Made by a program: the position numbers and the translations under genes. The notes below the pieces were generated by a model that worked only from the letters and a program-made list of their open reading frames with translations, did not search any database and had not been told where the DNA came from. Shown in pieces: positions 31,901-44,400 of a DNA stretch of 64,000 nucleotides (position 1 is its first letter; the number at the start of each line of letters is the position of its first letter). Origin of the DNA: Plicaturopsis crispa FD-325 SS-3 (taxonomy: Eukaryota > Basidiomycota > Agaricomycetes > Amylocorticiales > Amylocorticiaceae); the NCBI GenBank assembly GCA_000827205.1, contig KN832554.1, positions 985,263 to 1,049,262 of the forward strand. The letters run 5' to 3'.

Positions 31901-34900
31901 CATCGTCATGGACGGTGAGTTGCTATGTGGTGTGCTCGACAAATCGGCATTCGGTGCTACCGACTATGGTCTCGTGCACTCGGTATACGAGCTGTACGGT
32001 GCTGCATCCGCCGGCACACTTCTTGGAATACTTAGTCGACTTTTCACTAAATTCCTGCAACACCGCGCATTTACGTGCCGTATGGACGATCTTGCTCTCA
32101 CGCCGGACGGGAACTCGCAGCGGGCCAGCATATTGCAGAAAGGGTCGAACATCGGGACGGAAGGAGCGATCGAGAACTTCCCCTCACTCGCGAGTACCCC
32201 GGAGGCAGATGTCCCTGCTGAGCTTGCCACTCTGCTGCAGGAGGTGCTGCGCGACGACAACAAAATGGCCGGCCTCGACGTTACTGTGAAGACAAAACTC
32301 GCGCTGCTCACCAAGTCCATCGCAGACGCAGTCATGCCCACTGGCCTCCTTCGCAAATTCCCGCATAACCACATGCAAATGATGACGCTCTCTGGTGCGA
32401 AGGGTAGTGCCGTCAATGCCCAACAGATATCGTGTGCGCTTGGTCAGCAGGAACTCGAGGGTCGCCGTGTCCCTGTCATGGTCAGCGGGAAAACCCTCCC
32501 TTCTTTCAAGCCGTTCGAAACCAAGGCCATCGCTGGAGGCTATGTCGCAAGCCGTTTCTTGACAGGCGTCAAGCCTCAAGAATTCTATTTCCATTGTATG
32601 GCGGGCCGCGAAGGACTAATCGACACCGCAGTCAAGACGTCGCGGTCAGGCTACCTGCAGCGCTGCCTGATCAAACATCTCGAGGGCATTCGCGTACACT
32701 ACGACCACACTGTGCGGGGCAGCGACTCGTCCGTGTATCAATTCCAGTACGGGGGCGACGCGCTCGATATCACCAAGCAGAAGCATCTGCAGCAATTCGA
32801 GTTCGCCGCGCGAAATGCGCAGGCGCTGTTCAATCTTCACAAGCCGCGAGAACTGAACGGGCGCGTGGACGATATCGAGGCGATCGAGTACATGAAGAAG
32901 GTCATCAAGCGGTCGGCGGTGCGTACGGAAAAGTACAAGCCCGCAAAGCGCGAGAAATACGCGCCCGCACTGTCGATGTTCAGCCCTAGCCGATTCCTTG
33001 GAAGCACATCGGAAAATTTTGCAGAGGCCGTGGACAAGTACATCAAGGCCAATCCAGACAAGCTCCTAAAGTCAAAGGAAGTGCTAGAGGAGGTTGCGCA
33101 CTTGAAGAGGCGGAAGAAGCTCCTTTCTGCGAACGAGTTCCGGGTACTAATGAACGTGAAATACATGCGCAGCTTGGTTGATCCCGGAGAGGCGGTCGGA
33201 CTCCTCGCTTCACAAGGGTATGTGCAATCCATGCCATATTCATATAAACATACTGACCGCTTCCTATGCAGTGTGGGTGAACCGTCTACACAAATGACTC
33301 TGAACACCTTCCATTTCGCTGGTACGATATTTCACCCATGATAATAGGCGATTTCTTACATCCGTTGCAGGTCACGGTGCCGCCAATGTCACGCTGGGTA
33401 TCCCGCGACTGCGTGAAATCGTCATGACCGCATCTCAGAAGCCCAAAACGCCGTCCATGATTATCGCTGTGCGGCCGGAGGTCTCCCTCGAGGACGTCGA
33501 CGTATTCTGCAAGCGCGCCAGCCGCCTCACTCTCTCGCAAGTCGTGAACAACGTTACCGTAAGACAGCGCCTCAGCGTCATCGGCGATGCGCGACGCACA
33601 GAGTACACGATCCAGATCGACTTTTTCCCGCAGGAGGAGTACGAGGCCGAGTACGACAGCGAGCCCTCGGAGATCCTCAGGGCGTTCGCGACGAAGTTCC
33701 CGTTGCTGCTGAAGAAGGAGGTCGTGACGGAGATGAAGAAGCTCGATGCGGACTTGAAGAGCCAGATCGCTGACCTTGGGAAAGGGACTGCCGTCAAGGA
33801 GAAGGATGTAGCCCGAGGTGGCGGCGAGGATGACGACGACGCGGACGCAGATGGTGACGAGCCCGAGCGCGGGGCCGATGACAACAGAAGCGAGGTCGGG
33901 GACGGGGATGCTGTGGAGGAAAAGCGAGCCAGACAGCACCAAGAGGGGGGTATGTATGAAGACGACTCTGAAGAAGATGAAGACGAGGATGCGCAAAACT
34001 TCGACATCGAGGCACAGTTCGCATCCGACGACGAGGGCGCAGCAGAGCTGGGAGAGGACGCGCTGAAAAAGCAACAGGCAGCGGAACTACAAGAGCAGGC
34101 AGAGGGAGTGGAAATGGCGTTCTTAAAGAACTTCAATAGGGCGACATCCTTCAAGTTCGAGCCCACCGGATGCACGATCGAGTTGGAGGTTTGTGCCCTC
34201 TCTGCTTTGCTCGTGTGTTATTTGCTGAAGTCACTTCTAGTTTGGCGCAGATACACCAAAGCTTCTGCTTGTTGACATCGTTGAGAAAACGTGTCAGAAG
34301 ACTGTTGTCCGTGAGATACCTGGGATCACGGAGTGTTTCCGGACCAAAGAGGAGAAAAAGGGTCAAGTTGAGATCAAGGTCATTCTCTCCTTTTCATCCG
34401 CGACTTGCATTGAGCTGACCGGAATGCATTAGCTCACTACGAATGGATCCAATTTCAAAGGCCTGTGGGAGTTCGCGAGCACCGCTGAGGAGGAAATCAT
34501 CGACGAAGACGGGATGTACTCGAACGATATCTACGCCGGCCTGAAGACGTACGGTGTCGAGATGGCGCGTGCGGTTATTCTCAACGAGATGGGTAGCGTG
34601 TTCGGTGCTTACAAGATTGATGTGGACATGCGACACCTGGAACTGATTGCTGACTACATGGTACGCGCATTTTAATTTTCGCGCTGTACACCGTCTGATC
34701 ATCATGCGCAGACCTTTGATGGTGGTTACAAGCCCTTCAACCGCAAAGGCTTGTCGACAAACCCGTCCCCGTTGCTGAAAGCATCATACGAGACGACTGC
34801 GTCTTTCATATCGGATGCGACGCTTTACGGGGACTTTGATGACCTGACGACGCCTTCCGGCAACATCGTCTTGGGACGGCCCAACTTGACAGGAACTGGG

Positions 34901-34948
34901 GCGTTCGATGTCCTGACGGCGAACGAGCCTGTCCAAGCTACTAGATAA
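28972..34948 (+). CDS. RPA1: RNA polymerase I largest subunit (RPA190/RPA1)
   Basis: Catalytic subunit of nucleolar RNA polymerase I, which makes pre-rRNA; about 1,700 residues. The start [20 protein letters not shown] leads to the clamp zinc site [20 protein letters not shown] and CMYCHRFK. Further blocks: [30 protein letters not shown], the active centre [20 protein letters not shown] (three metal-binding Asp present), the bridge-helix region around [12 protein letters not shown], the trigger-loop block [40 protein letters not shown] and [15 protein letters not shown]. Pol I identity comes from the two lineage inserts: an acidic '[20 protein letters not shown]' region near 29930 and a long Asp/Glu-rich insert near 33820-34030. 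Most introns are clustered at 30.6-31.8 kb and after 33.2 kb. Stop TAA at 34946-34948. Confidence 0.96.
31232..31399 (+). other. three consecutive micro-exons encoding the Pol I catalytic motif
   Basis: Exons 31232-31245 (14 nt), 31304-31321 (18 nt) and 31379-31399 (21 nt) are separated by introns of 58 and 57 nt and flanked by introns of 56 (31176-31231) and 60 nt (31400-31459). All have GT-AG ends. Joined with the neighbouring exons they encode [13 protein letters not shown] and MNIHFPQ without a frame break. Confidence 0.85.
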
Positions 34949-35247
34949 AAAGTATGTATACGATATTTTGCATAATGCATGGGCTGCTACAAGGGGGCTG
35001 GTCGTGTACCCTGACAGTGAGCGGTCCAATCTGGACTCGGACGCCTGGGGCGCGTTACGCGAAAAGTGACACTTAAAACGCGTTATGTCACGCGGTTATT
35101 TGCACATGTGTGGTTCGGTGGCACGCGTTGGTCGCGACCCTTCCGCGCCGTCGTTCGACTTTCTTTCTTGAACCACCACCTTCGCCGCCGCCGTTTTCAT
35201 CTAGTTTTTCATCTATTCCACTCGCGATATTACGCCGCAAATCGACT
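34949..35247. promoter_or_regulatory. spacer and promoter of the KEN-box protein gene
   Basis: Head-to-tail gap of 299 bp, with C/T-rich sequence just before ATG 35248, a usual feature of fungal 5' leaders. Confidence 0.35.
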
Positions 35248-36177
35248 ATGCGTCGCGCAGGTCCTCTACAGGAACTCCCGCTGGACCATTTCCTGCCATC
35301 AAAGTCAACCGCACCCCAAAAATCGAACAAACGCCCACACTCTCCCGGTGTACCCTCGCTTTTCAGCCCTGCGAAACGTCGCATTCTCACTGCAGAGGGC
35401 ATATTCTCGCCGGAGAAGACGATGAAGAGCTCGCTTGTCGCGTCGAGGGCTAATACCTCCCCTTTGCTGGTACTACGCGGTGGCGCCGACAGCCCAGCCA
35501 GGAAGCTAGACTTTGGGCCTCCCAAGTCTTCGCCGCGCACGTCCGTTGTGTCGGCGCGTAAAGCGTCAAACCCACGCACACCCGGGCCGTCACCGCCCCT
35601 TCGCCAGTCGACGTCCTCTTCCACGCGCGCATCCGAGTCACCAGAGGCCGATGACTACTTTAGTCCTCGTCACCCCTCTCGTGTCCCTACAGCGATCCCA
35701 CGCCAGATGCCACCGCCGCCTGACCGACAGTCCCAACATTATCCCGGGTTTGATGTCTTTCAGGACACCCACATCCGGCTCCTGCGCTCCTCTGACCTCG
35801 AAAACGCGGCTCAGAGTGACTCAGATGCAGAGCTGGATGCGCCCAAGGAGAACGTGCCACCGCGCCGTCGGTCGCGCAAGTCCGCTACTGCACCAGCGGC
35901 GTCTGCTGAGATGTTTGGGATTGGCAAGGGCACGCCTGCGACACCGAAGAAGAAAGTAGTGCCGGTCTCGGAGCGGGATAGGCCAGTGACACCAACGCCG
36001 CGCAGGCTGGCGCCGAGCATGACGCACCTGACGCCGGGCTTTGGACTAAACTTGACGCCAGGCCTCGCAGGGAGCCCGTCGCAGAAGCAGAAGGCTGCAG
36101 GAAGGCAGCTATTGGAGGACGAAGTCGACGAAGTGGGTGGATCTGAGGATGAGGACCAAGCGATGGTCCTCGCCTGA
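35248..36177 (+). CDS. Ser/Pro-rich protein with KEN box, possible cell-cycle substrate
   Basis: Intronless frame of 309 residues starting MRRAGPLQELPLDHFLPSKS. I do not recognise a fold. A conserved-looking block HSPGVPSLFSPAKRRILTAE with FSPEKTMKSSL lies near the N-terminus. There are more than a dozen SP or TP sites in basic context (for example TPKKK, TPTPRRLAP), which are possible CDK sites. KEN occurs in DAPKENVPPRRRSRK, a consensus for APC/C-Cdh1 degradation. The C-terminus is acidic (DEVDEVGGSEDEDQ). The combination suggests a mitotically phosphorylated and degraded regulator, but that is inference from motifs only. The open frame continues upstream of the chosen ATG, so an earlier start is possible. 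The stop is TGA at 36175-36177. Confidence 0.7.
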   Translation: MRRAGPLQELPLDHFLPSKSTAPQKSNKRPHSPGVPSLFSPAKRRILTAEGIFSPEKTMKSSLVASRANTSPLLVLRGGADSPARKLDFGPPKSSPRTSVVSARKASNPRTPGPSPPLRQSTSSSTRASESPEADDYFSPRHPSRVPTAIPRQMPPPPDRQSQHYPGFDVFQDTHIRLLRSSDLENAAQSDSDAELDAPKENVPPRRRSRKSATAPAASAEMFGIGKGTPATPKKKVVPVSERDRPVTPTPRRLAPSMTHLTPGFGLNLTPGLAGSPSQKQKAAGRQLLEDEVDEVGGSEDEDQAMVLA

Positions 36178-36801
36178 CACCCGCGCTTCGTATCGTGTCC
36201 GCCTTTCTCATTTCTTGGTATGCTCCACGTCCATGCACGATATCTCATGATGGACTTCACCTGGCACTTCTGCACACATCACTCCACACTCTACTCCCCG
36301 CTATCTGTATCTCTGCGACTCAGACCCAGTGCTCCGACTATCCAATCACACGCTATTTACTCATCCACGACCCTCGATGTGCGCCAGATTCATACATGTA
36401 TGTTACGATTTGAACCTACATACGGCCTCTATTCTTCGTATCGTACTTACACTCACCACGTCATGCCTTTCCTTCCCCTTACCCCTCGTTTTGTGAGACT
36501 CGGTGCCGACTCTCGATGTTTGCATGAATCCAAGCTCATTTTGTGCAACATGCACTCAGAATTACATGCACGTAGGCAGAGCAGAACAGAGTACATCGGC
36601 AGGTATGTATGCAAGATTGGGTAGCCCATCATGCAAGGCGCTCCGCACATATCGTATTGAAATGGCCGAGGCTGCGAAGCCGTGCTATAAAGCTGTGGGC
36701 CTCCAGTTTGCAATGGGAACGGCTTGTGACCGCATGGGTACGCGACAGCGTCCCGGGATCGAATTCAGTGAAGGTCGCGGGCAATCGATGCCGGCGACCG
36801 T
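36178..36801. other. convergent intergenic region
   Basis: About 620 bp between 3' ends. Short open frames only; no RNA gene was recognised. Confidence 0.5.
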
Positions 36802-38079
36802 TCAAATCATCCCGCTGCCGCGCTTTGTCGGCGCACGGCCCTTTCCTGTCTTCGCCTTCTGCGCCTCGCCGATGAGCTCTGCAATGAGACCGTTGTAGGT
36901 CTCCGAGTCCTGTTGCAGCGCCTCACGCGTCTGCAGCAGGTGCGTAAGCAACGCAGACGTATTGGCCGTTTGCGCGCGCAAATCCGCGAGGTGCTTTTCC
37001 AGCGTGCCTATGGGCATCAGCGGGAGCGAGTCTAGGAAGAACAAGTCAGTGGATGCTCCAACACCGGTGGGTGTGGGGATGGGACGCACCAGAGTCGAGG
37101 TTTAGTAGCTCGTTCATCTTCGGCTCGTCGAGCTGGGGCTTGGGCCCCAGGCCGAGCTGCAGGACGGTCGATGGTGGTGGCTGGGTCGCAGATTGCGGGG
37201 TGCCTGCGCGCGGTGTGCCGGCCCTCGACTGGGTGCGCGAGCCGGGTTTCGAGTGTACCGGGCGAGGGCCAGGCGGCGCGGACATCGGCCGCGTAGAGAT
37301 CTGGAGCGGCGGCAGCGGGCTCTTCCCGTTCGCGGGACCGAGTATCTCGTCGAGGTTCACGGGTATGCCGAGCGATATCAGGTGCTGGCGGCGTATGCGC
37401 GAGCGCGTCCAGTTCGGTGGCTTCGTGGGTGGCGGGGCATGGAATAATGAGTTGTAGAGATCCCGGCTATTTGGTGGTCAGTAGTGGCACAGGCAGGACA
37501 ACTTGCATATTGTACATACCTTTCTGCGGTTACAAGTATTTGGCTGATCCCCTCCACCTGTCTTATATCATCCTGGGTCGTCACCGTTGATAAATCCTCA
37601 TTTGCCCAGACTGGGGCGAGTATTGCGTCCAGCTGGTCGTGTAATAGCTCCTGCGATGGTGTCGGGTCTAATCGCAACGGCTCCCATGGTACCTCCGAAG
37701 GCCCTGCTATCCGTACCTCCTCCCCAAACCCGACCTGCTCTCCAAACCCTCCTTGGGATCCAAAATCTTCGGCCTGCGCGTCTCCAAAGTCCCCAAAGTC
37801 GCCGAAATCATCGTCTGCCTCGGCGGTCGGTACGGGGGCGTCACCGAAATCGTCGTCGAAATCATCGAACTGTCCGGACGTAGAAGGGGCGGTGAATGGG
37901 TCAGCGTCTGGAGGGGGGAATGCGGGGATCGCAGCGCTCAAGTCGGACGAGAGGGGAAACGTCGATGTCGACTCAGAGAATACGGAATCGACGTGAAATG
38001 ATGGCAAGTTTTCTGTCGGTGGGAGCGGGGATTCGCTGGGTGTTCCCCAAACGGATGACCCGAATGCGTCGTCGTCCAT
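36802..38079 (-). CDS. Laa2/aftiphilin-like clathrin adaptor (AP-1) accessory protein
   Basis: About 385 residues in three exons. The N-terminus MDDDAFGSSVWGTPSESPLP and the region near 37760-37900 are very rich in Asp-Phe-Gly units (FDDFDDDFGDA, DDDFGDFGDFGD), which fit the [D/E]-F-G-x-F type ligands of AP-1 gamma-ear and GGA domains. After an intron comes RDLYNSLFHAPPPTKPPNWT and RSRIRRQHLISLGIPVNLDE-IL, a conserved fungal block. The C-terminus is a helical, coiled-coil segment: LEKHLADLRAQTANTSALLT and LQTREALQQDSETYNGLIAE-L. This layout matches fungal Laa2 (DUF5102-type) proteins that help recruit AP-1 with Laa1. The name is inferred from architecture, not from a strong catalytic motif. 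The stop is TGA at 36802-36804. Confidence 0.65.
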
Positions 38080-38314
38080 AGCCTCACAGTCAAAGAGGTC
38101 TCAGATAGAACAGAATGCCAGGATCACGGTAGGTTGCAAGTCAAATGCTTGGATGATTGCGGTGGCGCGCGACGAATCTCAGATCTAAAGCACGTCGACG
38201 CCGCAAAATGACATGTCCAATACGATAACAACTCCTCGAAAATGAGCTGACAGACATTCTGACTTTGTGGATGGACTAGAGCTCTCTCGCAAGGACAGAC
38301 AAAAATAATTTCAA

Positions 38315-40982
38315 TCAATCCGAGTCTGAATCCATGTCTATCGTAGGCATATCTTCTTCCTCCTCCTCCTCCTCCTCCTCCACTGGCACTGCCACGGGCC
38401 TCTGTACCGCAGGGACGCTCGGAATGCTTGCTGGTAGCGGTGCACTTGCCGCAGACGAAGACGATAGTGGGTCCGGAGGCGGCGGTAGCTTGGTAGTACT
38501 TTGTAACGCGAAAGTAAGCTTTGGCTCTACCACGGCACTGATTTTGGGTGAGGGTGCCGGCTGTGGAGCTGGATCCCCCATGATCGTATCCTTGGCCTGG
38601 GCTTCTGGTTCCGCAGCGACTTCCGTTCCTAACTCTGCTGTAAAGGCCGATGTTGCAAGGCCTAGGGATTGCCGGACGTCCGCCTCTTCTTGGCTCTCCT
38701 CGCCGCGGAAGAGCGACAACGACTCCACATGCGGCATCGGGCGGACGAGCGGCGGTAGCCTTGGATGGAGGAGCAGCTCTGTCTCACGCTGCAAAACAAG
38801 AATTAAGCACGCGGGACTGGGACGGACTTGACGAACCATATACATACCTGGTTTGCACTGTCCGCACCGGAGGCTCTAATGACTAGGCCGAGACTTTTGC
38901 TCATCACGCTAGACGTCCCCGACGCGAGCTCCGAGGTCAGCTGCTGCACCTTACACAGAAGCCGCCCGTAGAGCGTGAGATCCGCGGAGAGCGCCGCTGG
39001 CGACATCTGCTGCAGCGCGAGCAGTGCGGACAGCAATACGCGCGACGAGATAGAATGCACGGCAGGAGCTAACTGTGGGTTTTGCAATACGATTTGGAGG
39101 GCTAGAGAAAAAGTCAGCATGGATTCGGATTTTGCGCAAAATCCGCACCGTCTAATGCGGCTAATATCACGTCGCCATCGTCGGCGGTGCGACAGATAAC
39201 CTCCCTCGCGGTTTTGAACACCTCGTCACCTTCGTACCCACGGGCACGCTTCTTCCCCTTCTTGCTGCTTTGGCTCGCGCCCGCACCAGGGCCCGATTCG
39301 GCGGTGTCTGACGGCTTGGAGTTTGGCGCGAGTATCACTGTGATGGATGGCAGGATGGCTTTAGCGAGACGCGTAGGCGGGAGGGCGGAGTGCAATGGGT
39401 AGGAGTGGGCGAGTAGTGCCGTGGTGGCATGCAGGAAGGGCAGGCGCTGGGGGCTACAAATATGGTGTTATTGGGACGTCAGTGTCGATGCAAAATGCGT
39501 GCGTACGTTGTCAATTTTTGTTCCAGGTGGTAGACGATGTAGGTCGTCAGTCTGGGGACGTGTGGTGATAGGTGATTTCGGACACTGCGTACTCCGTGAG
39601 TTTCATTTTGATGTCAGATACAACTGCGCCACGAACCATTTCGACAATGATTCCAGAAGGGTGCATCCGAGTTTCAAGATCTCGGGTATAACGGAAACCT
39701 CCATGGCTCGAACGGTAGGGTCTACATGGCCATCTACCTGGTCAATGTTAGCAGAGTAATCACTGAATGGATGTAAATGTTCGCATACTTGTTCATCTGG
39801 AGTACAGCTCAAAAAGCCAGTGATGAGATTGACTAGTAGCCCTATGGGCACTTGCACCGGGCGCGAGGATGTCGACCTGTGCGTACATTCCGTTAATATC
39901 AAGGCAAATTCGGCTCTGGTCAGCACAACGTACATCAAAAGGTCGGATAGAATGGTAACACCACATCGGAGACGGTCAATATTGAGGGAAATGGCTAGTG
40001 CTGGTTCCTCTGGGGACTGTAGCGGCTGTGAGATGATGATTTTCCGCCCTGGGCATCGACATAACGAATCAGTTCAGCTGTGAAAGAGGTCATGTACACT
40101 TGCGCTGACCTTCGTGGGGAACCGTGGTAGTCACCTGCTCGAAGGCACTCCACGAGAACGCCAACGTCTCGTCGATTGATTTGCGCCAGAGGTTGAGAGC
40201 GCCGACTTTGCCGCCAATGAGGTGCAGAATGGAATACAGAGGCGATGCTGCCTCGAGGACAGAGGAGCTTGTCGGTCTGCTAACGGTGCCATTCAGGTAT
40301 CGCATGCATAATGCATTTAGTGAAGTGTTCAAGGGCCGATGCAGTGTAGGATACAGAGGCACTATCCGGCCAAGGGTGGTCAGGACGAGGAGCTGCAATA
40401 ATTTGTCAGGCTATGAACATTGGATGTAGCAATAAACGACTGTATCGGCTTACCTTCAAATCTGGGTCCTCCCGTTTTTCGGAAAGAGCAACTAGGGCCT
40501 GACTGAATTTCAGCACATTCGGCGTCGCGACTTGGCGCTGAAATTCGGGCACGTCTGTTGCAGACACGAGGATGTATCTCAGCAGCCTGATCGCGGCTTT
40601 GAGCGTCGGCAGCGGCTCATTTTTCTTTTCGTGCGCGAATGAGAAAAACTCGCATAAGAGACACGTTTCGATTGAGTAGAGCTAATACACGGACTGAGAG
40701 TGAAGGTAGTGCAACGCCCATCCAACTATGCGCGCAATCTATCATAACGCTCCTGGAAAGGGTGGACGTTTGGTATGCTATGCAGAGACCCGCCCATCTG
40801 CCTGCAGGGTCCTTGGAGTACAGCAGTGAGTTTATGCGGGTTGTCCATTTCTGCAAGTGCGGCGACGGGGAAAAATGCTGGGGGCAGATGGACGCAAGAA
40901 CGTAGGGCAGGTGTAAAGCAGACGAGGCGTCTGTTGCCAGCTGCAGCTGCAGCAATGCTTTTAGCGGATGAAGAGGTTCCAT
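38315..40982 (-). CDS. RIX1: Pre-rRNA-processing protein RIX1/PELP1 family
   Basis: Helical-repeat scaffold of the Rix1 (PELP1-TEX10-WDR18) complex, needed for ITS2 processing and late pre-60S maturation in the nucleus. The start MEPLHPLKALLQLQLATDAS is at 40980-40982. The best signature follows: INSLLYSKDPAGRWAGLCIA, YQTSTLSRSVMIDCAHSWMG and VALPSLS, the conserved RIX1 N-terminal domain. Later exons are alpha-helical repeats (for example FSWSAFEQVTTTVPHEGQ, LSSRVLLSALLALQQMSPAA) joined by several short GT-AG introns placed only roughly. The C-terminus is disordered and acidic: VEEEEEEEEEDMPTIDMDSD-SD, as in PELP1. The GAG run comes from a TCC repeat at 38353-38381. About 740 residues. Confidence 0.85.
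38353..38381. repeat. TCC/GGA trinucleotide microsatellite
   Basis: Near-perfect TCC repeat inside the last exon of RIX1 that encodes the poly-Glu tract. Length variation here would change only the number of Glu residues. Confidence 0.85.
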
Positions 40983-41421
40983 GCTACTGAAGTACTGAAG
41001 AGGTTCAGAAAAATTATGGCAGACTCGGATGAAAATCAAAAGTGTTTAGACAGGGGTTATAGCGCTGAGCCACGTGGTTATCGACTCTCGAGCGACTTCA
41101 TTATTTCGACTCGCTCGTTTCTCGAAATTCTGCCTGTAGGTGCCTCGGCATCGAATGGGGAATGTTAGATCAGGTTGAATTGTCGAGAAAGATGTAGTAT
41201 TTGTTGAGTAACATTTAAAGGATGTTTGAGCAATCAGGACGCGCGATTCGAATACTCTGAATCCGAGTCGACGTCGCGGGCTTGCTGTAACGGACTCTAA
41301 CCGAGCCACTATACTCACCAACAGCAATAACCGTGCTTTATATATTGGTCAACTCACAAACCGGACAGCGTCTCAAGTTCGCCTTTCCGAAGTCGTATAG
41401 ACACACGGGCCTTAGACTAGC
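40983..41421. promoter_or_regulatory. divergent promoter RIX1 / SEC10
   Basis: A 439-bp intergenic gap between opposed starts. It contains a weak tRNA-like box pair on the minus strand near 41240-41325 that I do not accept as a tRNA. Confidence 0.45.
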
Positions 41422-44400
41422 ATGGATCGCCCACCGGTCCTCGATCCCTCTGTACAGGAGCAGCTCCAGCTCAAGACTTTCGAGGTAACCAAGCATCGCC
41501 TTGATGTTTCTCGACGACGCCGCGGTCTAACTTCCATTGTGTAGGGGAAATTCGACGTGAAGGACTTTGTGGGCGCTGTGTCCGAGAAACTTATAGCACA
41601 GTCGCAGTCGGATCCTGGCCGTGCGTGCACTCCGTTCACGAAACGTTGCTACCGCTAATTCCTATGCAATTCCAGCATTCAATCCGAAACCATTTATCAG
41701 GACGTTCGAGGCCGCTATAGACAAGCTCATTGCTGTGCGTAAAGATGTTCAGGCTAGGACAGAACAGTTGGAGAAGAGTGTCCGTGTAGGGGAGCGTGAA
41801 TACTCGAGGAAAATGGCAGAGCTTAACCGAGGCTTTGAGGTGCGCGCTTAGCTGCCCACACGAACAGTGTCTCACAGACCCCCTGCAGTCCGTTGGTCAG
41901 AGCTTCACGGGAATGGAGAGCAAGATGAACGAAGTCGGTCGGACGGCTATCCGCATAGGTGGGTAATTCTGCTGCGTTTACATATCCAGGATCATTAAGC
42001 TCCCTACAGGCGAACAGCTCGAATCCGTACATATTGAACGACAACGTGCTCAAGCCGCCTACGACCTCATCGACTATTATAATCAGTTCACGCGAGACGA
42101 TACGTCGCGTCTAGATGCTCTCAAGAAGGAGGGTCGTGACGGTCGCCGACAAGTTGCTGTCATCCTGAGACGCCTAAACACTGTTGCACGTGAGGTCGAC
42201 CTCCCGACAGCAGAGAAGGTGAGCCGGCACCAATGGGTACTATCAAGCTGCTGACTACTTTACCAGACACAAGAGAGCATAAACAAGTACTGCGAAAAGT
42301 TCGAAAAGGATATGCTCTACCTCTTCGACCGGTGCTACCGCAAAGGCGATCCGAAAATGATGCACGTACGTCGTGCTCCTCCTATCTATCTATGTCAGGG
42401 TGAACCTGACCTTTCACCAGCACTGCGCACAAACACTGCTTGAATTCAATGGCGGCGCATCCTGCGTGCAAGTGTACGTTAACCAGCACGATTTCTTCAT
42501 CAATCGCGTGCGCGAGGCGAGCAAAACCGACGATGACCTCTTGTTAGTCGTCCTTCCAGCTGTATATCATCTCCGGGCTCACGTTTTATACGCAGATGGA
42601 ACTCCCTACCCGACCCCGACGCAAGTCCGCCTAAAAGCGAATCTGGCCTCAACGAACTTTTTGTGGAAATTCGATCGACGGTCGGGCAAGAGGCACAAAT
42701 CGTCCAAGCCGTGTTCCCCAACCCGCCGTTTGTGATGCAAGTTTTCCTCCAGCGAGTGTTCGCGCAATCCGTTCGTACATCTCCACGCAACCTCTGCCGT
42801 CGTGCTGACCATCGTCCGTAGATACAACAATACATGGAGAATCTACTCAACAAGAGCACCGCGATATCGGACCTGGCATACCTCCGCGTGCTGCAGATGG
42901 TCCACATACAAACGGCACTTCTCGTAGATGACCTAAAAGCATACGAGCTACCATTCGTCTCTGCTCGCTCGCCGCTCGATGCATCGGAGTTCCGACGGTC
43001 GCTGAATGGCGCGCCCGCGTCCACAATGGCAGCGTCGACGTCGACGACGGCGATCAGCGCTATGCTAGAAACAGCAATGGAGGAGCTCTTTGTGCCATAC
43101 ACGGAGGGCAACCGGTATCTCGAGCGCGAGAGTAGGAGCTTGGGCGCCCTCTACTCAAATCTTCTTGCGGATTTCACCCGCTTTCATGTGCGTATCGCAC
43201 GCCTCAAACGTATACGTCCAACGCCTAATTACTTTTTGCACTTTCTTTCATCTTGCAGGAGAAGACCCACAAGGGGAAGGCCTCGATGTTTGACCGCATG
43301 GTGAACCAGCTTAGTGCCGCTGCCGCTACTACCTCTACAACCGGCGCATCCACAACCTCAGCTCAAGCTGCCGCCGCCTTGATGCGCTTTGGTGGAATTA
43401 GCACGAGCCAGGAGAAGTCTACCGAGGAGCCGCTGCGCGAGGAGGATGGCCTACTGAACGTCAACACAGCCGAGGTCATGCTTAGATGGCACGCCGAAGC
43501 GATTGGTAGATGTGTTGAGCTCAGCTCTCCCAGTGATGTGTAAGTGACTCGCTAGGATGCTGTTCAGCGCATGCACTCATACGATAGGTCAACGCAGTGC
43601 CAAGAACACTTTCGCTCTGCTACGTGTCCTAGCAGAAGCGATTGGAAATGCGTACGTAGAGGCAGCCATCGAAACGTATGTCCCTCACTCTGATATCGTC
43701 GAGCACCGTATCGCTTACACATGGCACAGCGCGCAGGCCCGCTTAGATGCCGCCGACTCAAAGACGGAGCCTAATCTACAGCCGCTGTCAATATTGCGCT
43801 CCGTAGACCTGATATGCCACCTGTGGCAGCAGTACGTCAACATCGCACTACTACCACTCGCCTCGTCGTCAGTCACCATTCGACGCGAGATGGTCGTGTT
43901 CAATAACCAGACGGTCAGTCGCCTTGAGGGCGGCGCGAACAACCTTATGCAGCGCGTCGCAGATAGTAAGTCCGCCTAAGTATCCTCTGACTGTTTTACT
44001 TATGTACTGTGAAGCCATCATCGCGTGGCTATCTGTGCAGCTCGCGAAGCAGAAGCGCAACGACTTCAAGCCGCGCAACGATGACCTTTCGTTCGCGAGG
44101 GTGAACACCGAGCCATGCCTTGGCTGTTGCGAGACGCTGGAGAAAGTCCGCGATGCCGTCAAGCAAAGTTTGAGTGGCAAGAATATGGAAGTTTTCTTGA
44201 CAGAGATTGGTGTCGCGTTTCATAGGTGCGTCGGTCCATTTGTTCTCAGAGGGACAGCTTTATCGACATGGAATTGCAAAGTCTGTTGCTCGACCACTTG
44301 CGAAAATTCCCCGTCAGCGCGACTGGTGGTCTAATGCTCGCTAAGTATGCAAACATTCCTTGTGCTTCACGATCGATATCAGCTCACGCTTGCTGCACAC

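Noticed and set aside
41238-41328. Minus-strand sequence with box A-like and box B-like parts (TGGCTCGGTTAGAG and ATTCGAATCGC), suggesting a tRNA gene
   Set aside because: The acceptor and T stems do not pair when folded by hand and no anticodon stem is evident. I treat it as chance similarity.
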